Below are positions 1 through 5,206 of a stretch of DNA of 5,206 nucleotides, piece after piece (positions within the stretch are counted from its first letter, which is position 1; each line of letters begins with the position of its first letter). This stretch comes from Candidatus Kapaibacterium sp. (GTDB lineage Bacteria; Bacteroidota; Ignavibacteria; Kapaibacteriales; UBA2268). Made by a program: the position numbers and the translations under genes. The stretch is taken from positions 1 to 5,206 of the forward strand of contig JAUQWR010000854.1 in NCBI GenBank assembly GCA_030835065.1, read 5' to 3'. Below the pieces are notes generated by a model, which made no database searches, had not been told where the DNA came from, and saw only the letters and a list, made by a program, of their open reading frames with translations.

Positions 1-1032
1 AAAATGGCTAGCTCATTGGATTACGATGTATATATTGATGGCATGTTTAGAAAAGATAATTTAGGCAATCCCCAAGCCTTAAAAATTGATACCAGCTTTT
101 CATCATATAAAAACTCTACTTATGCTAATATCACAACCGGTTTAGGCAATTTCAAATTGACAATTGGATCGCGTCTTGATTATAACAATCAACTACAAAC
201 CCAATGGCATATTTCACCAAGAGCATCTGTTATCTATCAATTAAATGATGTTACTGCTTTCAGCCTAAGTGGTGGTAGATATTTCCAATCACCTTCGAGT
301 ATTTGGTATGTTGGTGATATTAATAACAAAAAACTTGATGCTATTAGAGCAGATCAAATTGTACTTGCATTTGACCATACTCCGCTCGAAGATGTTAAAG
401 TTCAGGTTGAAGTTTATTACAAATGGTATGAAGATTATCCTGCAAGACTATGGAGACCTCAAGCTGTATTGTCTCCATCAGGTTTTGATGATCTATCCAC
501 CGATATTCCTTTCGGATTGGAGCCAATAGTTAGCAAAGCAAGTGGATATAGTAGAGGTTTTGAAATCTTTATTCAGAAAAAGTTAAGTGAAATTCCTCTA
601 TATGGTTTGTTCAGTTTTTCGCTTAATGAATCAAAATTTAAATCATTAGATGCTAAAGAACGCCCTAGTAGTTTCGATAGTAGAGCAATTGTCAACTTAG
701 CTTTGGGTTATAGATTTAATCAAGAATGGGAACTTAGTGGCAAATTTAGATTGGCTACTGGTACACCTACTACCGACTATCTTCCAAGTGGTGAAAGAAA
801 TTGGGTGAAATATAATGAAGGCGAAAGACTGCCAATTTTCCATGCTTTAGATATGAGATTGGACAAAAGATGGAATTTTGACTCCTTTTCTCTTCTTACT
901 TATTTAGATATTCAAAATATTTACGGACGTGAAAACATTTCAGCATATAGATGGAATCCTCGCCTCCAAAAAGCAGAAGCAAATAAATCTATTGGCATTC
1001 TGCCAAGTATAGGAGTAAGTGTTGAATTTTAA
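1..1032 (+). CDS. TonB-dependent outer-membrane receptor, C-terminal beta-barrel part (5' partial)
   Basis: The frame is open to the first base, so the ATG at 4 is probably an internal Met and the gene begins upstream; 343 codons are visible. The protein is a run of alternating polar/aromatic strands with loops, as in an outer-membrane barrel. Landmarks, numbered from that Met, match the C-terminal half of TonB-dependent receptors. They are GSRLDYN at 55-61 and SPRASVIYQL at 71-80, LSGGRYFQSP at 88-97, SRGFEIFIQKKL at 183-194, FDSRAIVNLALGYRF at 224-238, and LPIFHALDMRLDKRW then LDIQNIYGREN at 276-311. The chain ends VSVEF, a C-terminal aromatic as used by the BAM machinery. Such receptors import iron chelates, vitamins or glycans with TonB-ExbBD energy. 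The plug, the TonB box and any carboxypeptidase-like N-domain lie outside the window, so the substrate cannot be inferred. The family call is firm; the subfamily is unknown. No partner gene such as SusD is visible downstream. Confidence 0.88.
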   Translation, partial: KMASSLDYDVYIDGMFRKDNLGNPQALKIDTSFSSYKNSTYANITTGLGNFKLTIGSRLDYNNQLQTQWHISPRASVIYQLNDVTAFSLSGGRYFQSPSSIWYVGDINNKKLDAIRADQIVLAFDHTPLEDVKVQVEVYYKWYEDYPARLWRPQAVLSPSGFDDLSTDIPFGLEPIVSKASGYSRGFEIFIQKKLSEIPLYGLFSFSLNESKFKSLDAKERPSSFDSRAIVNLALGYRFNQEWELSGKFRLATGTPTTDYLPSGERNWVKYNEGERLPIFHALDMRLDKRWNFDSFSLLTYLDIQNIYGRENISAYRWNPRLQKAEANKSIGILPSIGVSVEF

Positions 1033-1050
1033 CTTAAGATTAAAAATGTA

Positions 1051-1104
1051 AAAAATTTGGGGCTGTCTTATTTACAAATTGTAACTAAACAGCCCCAATT
1101 TTTT
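1051..1104. terminator. Bidirectional intrinsic terminator between convergent genes
   Basis: TTGGGGCTGT at 1057-1066 is a perfect 10-bp inverted repeat of ACAGCCCCAA at 1089-1098, with a 22-base loop. After one T/T mismatch the stem extends by five A-T pairs (1051-1055 with 1100-1104). On the plus strand the stem is followed by a T run at 1099-1104, and it lies 24 bases past the receptor stop. On the minus strand the stem is followed by T-rich sequence (reverse of 1041-1056), and the A tract begins one base after the stop of the large secreted-protein gene. The A-stem-T symmetry makes it suitable for ending both transcripts. Confidence 0.9.
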
Positions 1105-1105
1105 C

Positions 1106-3694
1106 TTATTGTTTTATGATAGTCTTGAAATAAACGTTTTGATTACTTGTAATTTTCAATGTATATACGGCATTTGGCAAAGCAGATAAGTCTAAATCTC
1201 GAATCCTCGATCCACTTATATCTTCAATTTGAGCCACTAAACATGCTAAATTATTATATACTTCAATCTTTTTGATTTCTTCTAGTTCCTTTAAGGAAAC
1301 TGTAAAAATTCCATTACCTGGATTAGGAAATACCGATATATCATTAGCACTATTTTCAAATATATTATTTGGTATTTCTTCCCATAGTCCAATCTCTTTG
1401 GAAGTATAAGTATCCCAATCATAAAGGAATTTCCACCAATTAGAGCATCTATAGTTCTTTGAATTTAGGTTATAAGGAATATTATTTTCATATCCTGGAA
1501 TTGCATTCAACCAATAAATAAACCATTGAAGTTCGTATCTTTCTCCAAATTCATTAATACCATCGGGCCATTCATACTTAATATCTTCCCAAGAATGATG
1601 GCTAATTAGCTTTTTCTCCCCACTATTATCGGGTTTCCAATCTTCAATATCGCTCCAAGTAGGTTTCACTAAATTTGTATCTACTTGAATATAATGCATA
1701 TAATAGTAATCTTTATCAGTATTAGGAGGCATATGAGTCCAACCGCATCTTCCCATTTTCCCTACAAATAATTTCCAAAAGAAGTCTGTATTGCCGGCAT
1801 GAAGCTGGTTTTGATATGTCCAAATACTTTCAAATTGATGAGTAAATGGCTCGAAATTAATGCTACTGTAAGCTGGATAAGACTGAAATTGGTTAATAAC
1901 AGTATAAGTTTTATTATAGATTGGTAATGGCTCAGGATTAGCTCCATTGCAAGCCATGTGAATAGTCGGAGTGGACATATACGATTCGAAAGCCGAGCGG
2001 AATGCTTCCGGGCTATGAAAGTCGCCATCATAAGCACCCCAAGTAGCATTTAATCCTCCACCCCACAACCAAACCATTTTAACACCTTTATTCTCGACAT
2101 AATCTTCGAGATTGACACGTCTAAATATTTCATCAAAATCTAAAGCATACTCTAAAATACCGTTATCATAGCAATAGTTGCGGACGCTTGGCGGAAATGG
2201 TTCATATATAGTTATATAATCAACAACTTTAATTCCTATTGATGGTCTTGCATCTTTATTTTTATATCCTCGGAATTTCGAGCCTTGCTCCAAAGCAAAT
2301 TTAAATCTGTTTATTGTTTCTAAGTTTCTTTGTTTAGTTGCATCTATTGTAATATTAGAATATTCAAACAAGTCTGGTGAAAAAACCGGATCTTTATTTA
2401 TACCATCGCGAGTTGGTATGTATTGAATAATTAAAATTGGTAATTCATATACAAAATCCTTTGCCGGACTAGACAGAAAATCAGACAACTTTTCAATTTC
2501 TTGATTTTTTACAGGCTTCAATACTTTTACGTTTGTAGTACAAGTTGAATTAGCATACTTAGCAATGATTTTAGCATCCCCAGATTTTAATGCTTTTATT
2601 ATTCCTTTGGAATCAACACTTGCTATATCAGGCGATAATGACTCAAATGTGATCTGCTCAATTGGAATCAGTTTTTCACCTCGATAAAGTAATTTACTTT
2701 GAATATTTTTCCAAGTCCAATTTTCCCATAATTCAATATTAGCCTGCATACCAGATAGTTCGTCTGCTTCATTAAAAGAGAAGAATTCCATTTCATTAAT
2801 TTCTACGGGATTATCGTCTAAAGACATTATTTTTAGTCGCCAATGCTTTGATTCAAAACCATTCTCAAAATTCAAAGTATCCCATTTCCCTGCAGTTGCT
2901 GTGCGCTCAGGAAATGATTTTAAGTTAGCATTCGAAAATTTTATATCTGAGTATTTATCAGCATACTCAAGTTTCCACTTAGTATTATTTTTGAAGTTTA
3001 ATCTCATTGATTTAAACTTTCTTGGAATTTTATAAGTAATATTGACAAATACTTCTTTACTTTTAAACTTATGTGAATTAGAAATAAATCCATCATAAGC
3101 ATTATCAATCGGCATATAGTCAGAGTAATTAAGAACAATATTATTTGCATTAACTTCATGTTTAAAATTGAATTTCAAAGGAGATAAATCCAAATCTCGC
3201 ATAAAGTAAAGTCCTAATTCCCAAATATGAACATAATTATCACCAACTGTACGCTTAAAACTAAATTTCCATATTTTTGCAGATAGTTGGTTAATTCTTT
3301 TGGAATCCCAAACACCCATTACATTATTATCAGGTGAAACAATCATCTTATATGAACCGGTCTTTGAATCTAAATCAGAATTATTATCAGCAACTTCAAC
3401 CCACCATTGATTTACATCAGAATCAACCCCGGTTTGCCCAATAAATACGGCAATACTATCAATTTGACAAGCTTTATCGAATTCAATTTTTACCCATGCA
3501 GGATTAATATTTGCAGAACGTGCAATTGTTGTAATGTCATCGTCGAATAAGTTCCATACATCACCAATATCAAAATTTGAGCTTGTAATTGTTGCTTCAT
3601 TCAACTCAAGTTTACTCATCACAGTTTTTGCTGTTAAGTCAAAACAATTCAGTAAGAAAATTGAACCAATAATACAGTAAAAAACACTTTTCAT
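1106..3694 (-). CDS. Large secreted T9SS cargo: two discoidin-like modules, Ig-like group 2 module, core of unknown function, type A sorting tail
   Basis: The protein has 862 residues from the ATG at 3694. That start is preferred over an in-frame GTG at 3721 because it has GAGGAA six bases upstream and opens directly on a Sec signal (MKSVFYCIIGSIFLLN, likely cut near LTA-K at 22/23). Order of parts: about 30-165, a discoidin-like (F5/8 type C) sandwich with NLFDDDITT and PAWVKIEFDKACQIDSI; about 180-305, a second, weaker one with NAYDG and HWRLKI; about 318-394, an Ig-like group 2 module with SPDIASVDSKGIIKALKSGD; about 415-775, a Trp/Tyr-rich core; about 780-862, the T9SS type A tail with SVFPNPGNGIFTVSL at 787-801 and the end VYTLKI...KTIIKQ. 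Discoidin and Ig modules usually bind glycans or surfaces, and the tail sends the protein across the outer membrane for release or anchoring. From memory, the core (WLWGGGLNATWGAYDGD, RCGWTHMPPNTDKDYYY, RYELQWFIYWLNAIPG) recalls uncharacterised secreted proteins with a CGxxHxPPN motif; this is unverified and its activity is unknown. LLNC in the signal is a poor lipobox. No truncation is seen. Confidence 0.88.
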   Translation of the reverse strand: MKSVFYCIIGSIFLLNCFDLTAKTVMSKLELNEATITSSNFDIGDVWNLFDDDITTIARSANINPAWVKIEFDKACQIDSIAVFIGQTGVDSDVNQWWVEVADNNSDLDSKTGSYKMIVSPDNNVMGVWDSKRINQLSAKIWKFSFKRTVGDNYVHIWELGLYFMRDLDLSPLKFNFKHEVNANNIVLNYSDYMPIDNAYDGFISNSHKFKSKEVFVNITYKIPRKFKSMRLNFKNNTKWKLEYADKYSDIKFSNANLKSFPERTATAGKWDTLNFENGFESKHWRLKIMSLDDNPVEINEMEFFSFNEADELSGMQANIELWENWTWKNIQSKLLYRGEKLIPIEQITFESLSPDIASVDSKGIIKALKSGDAKIIAKYANSTCTTNVKVLKPVKNQEIEKLSDFLSSPAKDFVYELPILIIQYIPTRDGINKDPVFSPDLFEYSNITIDATKQRNLETINRFKFALEQGSKFRGYKNKDARPSIGIKVVDYITIYEPFPPSVRNYCYDNGILEYALDFDEIFRRVNLEDYVENKGVKMVWLWGGGLNATWGAYDGDFHSPEAFRSAFESYMSTPTIHMACNGANPEPLPIYNKTYTVINQFQSYPAYSSINFEPFTHQFESIWTYQNQLHAGNTDFFWKLFVGKMGRCGWTHMPPNTDKDYYYMHYIQVDTNLVKPTWSDIEDWKPDNSGEKKLISHHSWEDIKYEWPDGINEFGERYELQWFIYWLNAIPGYENNIPYNLNSKNYRCSNWWKFLYDWDTYTSKEIGLWEEIPNNIFENSANDISVFPNPGNGIFTVSLKELEEIKKIEVYNNLACLVAQIEDISGSRIRDLDLSALPNAVYTLKITSNQNVYFKTIIKQ

Positions 3695-3808
3695 TTGTAA
3701 TTCCTCATAATTGATAAACACAAACGAAAATAAGAATATTAAATAATATCAGAATTGATTAAATAGATGAATAGGCAATATAAAATGTTGAAAGCTTAAA
3801 AATGGGAT
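3695..3808 (-). other. Intergenic gap between the stalk-domain gene and the T9SS cargo gene
   Basis: These 114 AT-rich bases hold the ribosome binding site above but no convincing hairpin terminator after the stalk-domain gene. The minus strand has TATTTTCG, ending at 3725, one base off the Bacteroidota -7 consensus TAnnTTTG, but no clear -33 TTTG at the usual distance, so no promoter is called. Read-through from the stalk-domain gene is possible. Confidence 0.4.
3701..3706 (-). promoter_or_regulatory. Ribosome binding site for the T9SS cargo gene
   Basis: The minus strand reads GAGGAA, then six bases (TTACAA), then ATG at 3694. This strong Shine-Dalgarno match, together with the signal peptide that begins at that ATG, decides the start against the GTG nine codons upstream, which would put hydrophilic residues (FINYEELQ) before the signal and has no such site. 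Confidence 0.75.
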
Positions 3809-4543
3809 TTATTTTTTTGGACTTAAAATTTTTTCTAAATCTTTGCGAATAAGTTCTTCCGGAATTGAGAATTTATCAGTTTTGCCACTTCCTATCTGGT
3901 TTGTATCCAAAATCAAGATATTATCGCTCGCATTATGTTTTGCAGATTTAGTTTCTTTGGGTTTGGCAATAACTGATTCATCTTTCTTTAATTCAATATT
4001 ATCATTTACTTCATATTCCAACACTTCTTCGTCTTTAGGATTAGTCTTTTTAAGTGCATCTTCAGAATGTTTAGTTTCTTCTTTTGATTTTACTTCTTTA
4101 GTATCTTCAGAATCAATGGCAATATTCTCAATAAATATTCCGGATTGAGTAATATCAATATTATAAATGCCTAAATTATGTACAACATTGATAAAAGCTT
4201 CTAAAGGCACCATCAAATCTCCATTATTCAGTATTGCAGGCAGATTCATTTGTTGAACTTTAACATCTTCACCGATTTGGCACATAATGAAAAAAGATCC
4301 GGGAGAAGATTTGATTTTTAGATTTGTGGTTTTGACAGCCCATTGCTTATCATCATACTTAGAATTAGGAAATAAAGCTTTGCTAATAGAGCTAAATTCG
4401 GCGTATTCCCCATTAAGCAACTTTTGAGTTTTTACGTTAAATTTTCCTTTACCGCTATAATACACGAAGGTATCGGCAAAAGAAAAATCGCTTGCTAAAA
4501 CAAAAATTACGACCAAAATCAATATTTTCATTCTCTCTATCAT
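3809..4543 (-). CDS. Exported protein with stalk-like (Cu amine oxidase N-terminal-like) domain and charged tail
   Basis: The protein has 244 residues from the ATG at 4543, which has TGAG six bases upstream. A second ATG at 4531, abutted by GAGAGA, would give 240 residues and is nearly as good; a TTG at 4576 is unlikely. Residues 1-23 form a Sec signal (KILILVVIFVLASDFSFA, cut after SFA). Residues 25-140 look like the alpha/beta 'stalk' domain found at the N-terminus of copper amine oxidases and many cell-wall amidases: EYAEFSSISKALFP, a hydrophobic strand SFFIMCQIG, then QMNLPAILNNGDLMVPLEAFINV, the usual 'pP.....g..yVPl..f' signature. Residues 145-208 are Glu/Lys-rich and probably disordered. 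Residues 209-244 form a short ordered end (NILILDTNQIGSGKTDKF, then an amphipathic helix). No membrane anchor, lipobox or enzyme domain follows. The likely site is the periplasm, perhaps wall-associated. The stalk assignment rests on pattern only; the function is unknown. Confidence 0.7.
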   Translation of the reverse strand: MIERMKILILVVIFVLASDFSFADTFVYYSGKGKFNVKTQKLLNGEYAEFSSISKALFPNSKYDDKQWAVKTTNLKIKSSPGSFFIMCQIGEDVKVQQMNLPAILNNGDLMVPLEAFINVVHNLGIYNIDITQSGIFIENIAIDSEDTKEVKSKEETKHSEDALKKTNPKDEEVLEYEVNDNIELKKDESVIAKPKETKSAKHNASDNILILDTNQIGSGKTDKFSIPEELIRKDLEKILSPKK

Positions 4544-4573
4544 GCTTAGCTCATATAAACTAAATAGTTTAAG

Positions 4574-4581
4574 CAAATTTA
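4574..4581 (-). promoter_or_regulatory. Possible Bacteroidota-type -7 element upstream of the stalk-domain gene
   Basis: The minus strand reads TAAATTTG, an exact match to the Bacteroidota -7 consensus TAnnTTTG, about 30 bases before the ATG at 4543, which would give a short leader. No TTTG lies at the usual 19-21 base distance upstream; the nearest is at 4617-4614, about 32 bases away. Chance matches are common in DNA this AT-rich, so this is a weak call. Confidence 0.2.
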
Positions 4582-4646
4582 AGTATTTTTTTTGAATTAT
4601 TATATATCGATTTCAAATATTAATATATAATGATCATTTTAATTAT

Positions 4647-4683
4647 CGGCAGTTTTGAAATATTCTGAATAAAAAAACTGCCG
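4647..4683. repeat. Second inverted repeat sharing an arm with the terminator
   Basis: CGGCAGTTTT at 4647-4656 is a perfect inverted copy of AAAACTGCCG at 4674-4683, with a 17-base spacer. The right arm is also one arm of the terminator at 4674-4704, so only one of the two hairpins can form at a time. Three related arms therefore lie within 58 bases: two in one orientation (4647 and 4695, differing by one base) and one in the other. Confidence 0.75.
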
Positions 4684-4704
4684 GATTATCAACCCGACAG
4701 TTTT
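4674..4704 (-). terminator. Intrinsic terminator of the oxidoreductase gene
   Basis: Read on the minus strand, AAAACTGTCGG (4704-4694) pairs with CCGGCAGTTTT (4684-4674) through 11 pairs, one of them a G-U wobble, around a 9-base loop. The second arm runs into seven T in all (to 4671). On the plus strand the wobble becomes a C/A mismatch and no T run follows the first arms, so the structure is oriented for the minus strand. It lies 86 bases past the oxidoreductase stop. Confidence 0.82.
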
Positions 4705-4790
4705 ATTATATCATAGATTACAACTTTACTAAAGCATTAATTAAAATTTAAATTAAAAATATTTCTGACATTAATTTATGCAATAAAGAA

Positions 4791-5206
4791 TTATTTCAAC
4801 AATTTAAAAGCATGTGACCATTGATTTTTTGCAAATCCCGGAATACACCAAAGCATAGCTAAAGGTTCGATTGCACGAGCAGATACAGCTGAGCCCATAT
4901 CTTCGGCTTCCCATCCGAATTTATCAAGAATTGCAATTACTTCCTTTTTTCCTTCTTCATCATTACCACATATAAACATTGTCGGTTTTGTAGCTCCAAA
5001 ATCAGGATTTATCATTAAAGCATTGCCAACTGATGAAAATGCCTTAACAAATTTAGCTTCGGGATAATCTTTTTGCAACTCTTCCATCAATGAGTAATTG
5101 ATATCAGTATAATATTTCAATACTCCATTTTCCGGCATAGCATCAGCAATAGGATTATTAGAATCAATGATCACTTTACCTTTTAAGTATTCCGGATAAA
5201 TCGAAG
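4791..5206 (-). CDS. NAD(P)-binding oxidoreductase, F420-reductase-like (COG2085), C-terminal part (5' end outside window)
   Basis: The frame runs off the right edge, with 137 whole codons visible; the GTG at 5174 is an internal Val (YLKGKVIIDSNNPIADA), not a start. The visible part matches the second half of small dinucleotide-binding proteins related to NADPH:F420 reductase: GKVIIDSNNPI, the end of the Rossmann part; then SLMEELQKDYPEAKFVKAFSSVG, KPTMFICGNDEEGKKEV, ILDKFGWEAEDMGSAVSARAIEPLAMLWCIPG and the end HAFKLLK. Full-length relatives have roughly 200 residues or more, so about a third (the GxGxxG nucleotide loop) is missing from view. The protein should be cytoplasmic and transfer hydride from NAD(P)H, but the acceptor is unknown. 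F420 itself should not be assumed, since many relatives occur in bacteria without it. It appears to be a separate unit: it ends in its own terminator and shows no link to the envelope genes beyond. Confidence 0.87.
   Translation of the reverse strand, partial: SIYPEYLKGKVIIDSNNPIADAMPENGVLKYYTDINYSLMEELQKDYPEAKFVKAFSSVGNALMINPDFGATKPTMFICGNDEEGKKEVIAILDKFGWEAEDMGSAVSARAIEPLAMLWCIPGFAKNQWSHAFKLLK

Larger units (their letters stand above)
4544..4790. other. Intergenic region between the oxidoreductase and stalk-domain genes
   Basis: This 247-base AT-rich gap contains the oxidoreductase terminator (4674-4704), the extra repeat arm (4647-4656) and the weak -7 match (4574-4581). The stretch 4711-4790 is very AT-rich and shows only a weak imperfect repeat (GCATTAATT at 4733 against AATTTATGC near 4774). 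No credible reading frame or RNA gene is seen in it. Confidence 0.6.

Noticed and set aside
269..529. Plus-strand 86-codon frame inside the receptor gene
   Set aside because: It overlaps the receptor in another frame, has no family features, and the receptor frame carries clear barrel motifs.
1762..2049. Minus-strand 95-codon frame inside the T9SS cargo gene
   Set aside because: It is an out-of-frame shadow of the core region and has no ribosome binding site or recognisable domain.
3809..3920. Remnant of an amidase catalytic domain at the end of the stalk-domain protein (ILDTNQIGSGKTDK against the usual IDxGHGG start)
   Set aside because: The His and the Gly pair of the zinc-site motif are absent and only about 36 residues remain, so the resemblance is too weak to call.
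3842..3920. P-loop-like GSGKTDK in the stalk-domain protein
   Set aside because: It resembles a Walker A motif (GxxxxGKT), but the protein is exported, the upstream Gly is missing and there is no surrounding ATPase fold.
3843..4148. Plus-strand 101-codon frame antisense to the stalk-domain gene
   Set aside because: Its Ser/Phe/Leu-rich composition is what the complement of a Glu/Lys-rich segment gives; there is no support for real coding.
4711..4790. Possible second hairpin or small RNA in the AT-rich stretch after the oxidoreductase
   Set aside because: Only a 9-base AT-rich imperfect repeat with a long spacer is present, as expected by chance at this base composition.

Overview
The window is AT-rich DNA (roughly one third G+C by eye) from a Gram-negative bacterium of the Bacteroidota / Ignavibacteria / Kapabacteria group. 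Two things support this. One protein ends in a type A sorting domain of the type IX secretion system (T9SS), which is confined to that group. The left edge holds the barrel end of a TonB-dependent outer-membrane receptor. Genus and species cannot be read from this sequence.

Layout from left to right. Bases 1-1032 (+) are the 3' part of a TonB-dependent receptor gene whose N-terminal plug half lies outside the window. A strong two-way hairpin terminator at 1051-1104 separates it from a convergent gene. Bases 1106-3694 (-) encode a large secreted protein of 862 residues. In order it has a signal peptide, two discoidin-like (F5/8 type C) modules, a bacterial Ig-like group 2 module, a Trp/Tyr-rich globular core of unknown function and a T9SS sorting tail. 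Bases 3809-4543 (-) encode a small exported protein with a stalk-like (copper-amine-oxidase N-terminal-like) domain and a charged tail. Bases 4791-5206 (-) are the C-terminal part of an NAD(P)-binding oxidoreductase of the F420-reductase-like (COG2085) family, cut by the right edge and followed by its own terminator at 4674-4704.

The three minus-strand genes run in the same direction. A clear terminator and a 247-base gap split the oxidoreductase from the stalk-domain gene, and 114 bases split the stalk-domain gene from the sorting-tail gene, so the last two may share a transcript but need not. The cell-envelope theme is common to three of the four genes: outer-membrane uptake, surface or secreted binding, and periplasmic or wall contact. 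Nothing in the sequence shows that they form one pathway. No RNA genes, mobile elements, CRISPR arrays or phage genes are visible, and no intergenic gap exceeds 300 bases. The least explained items are the core of the large secreted protein, the stand-alone stalk-domain protein and a three-arm inverted-repeat cluster at 4647-4704.
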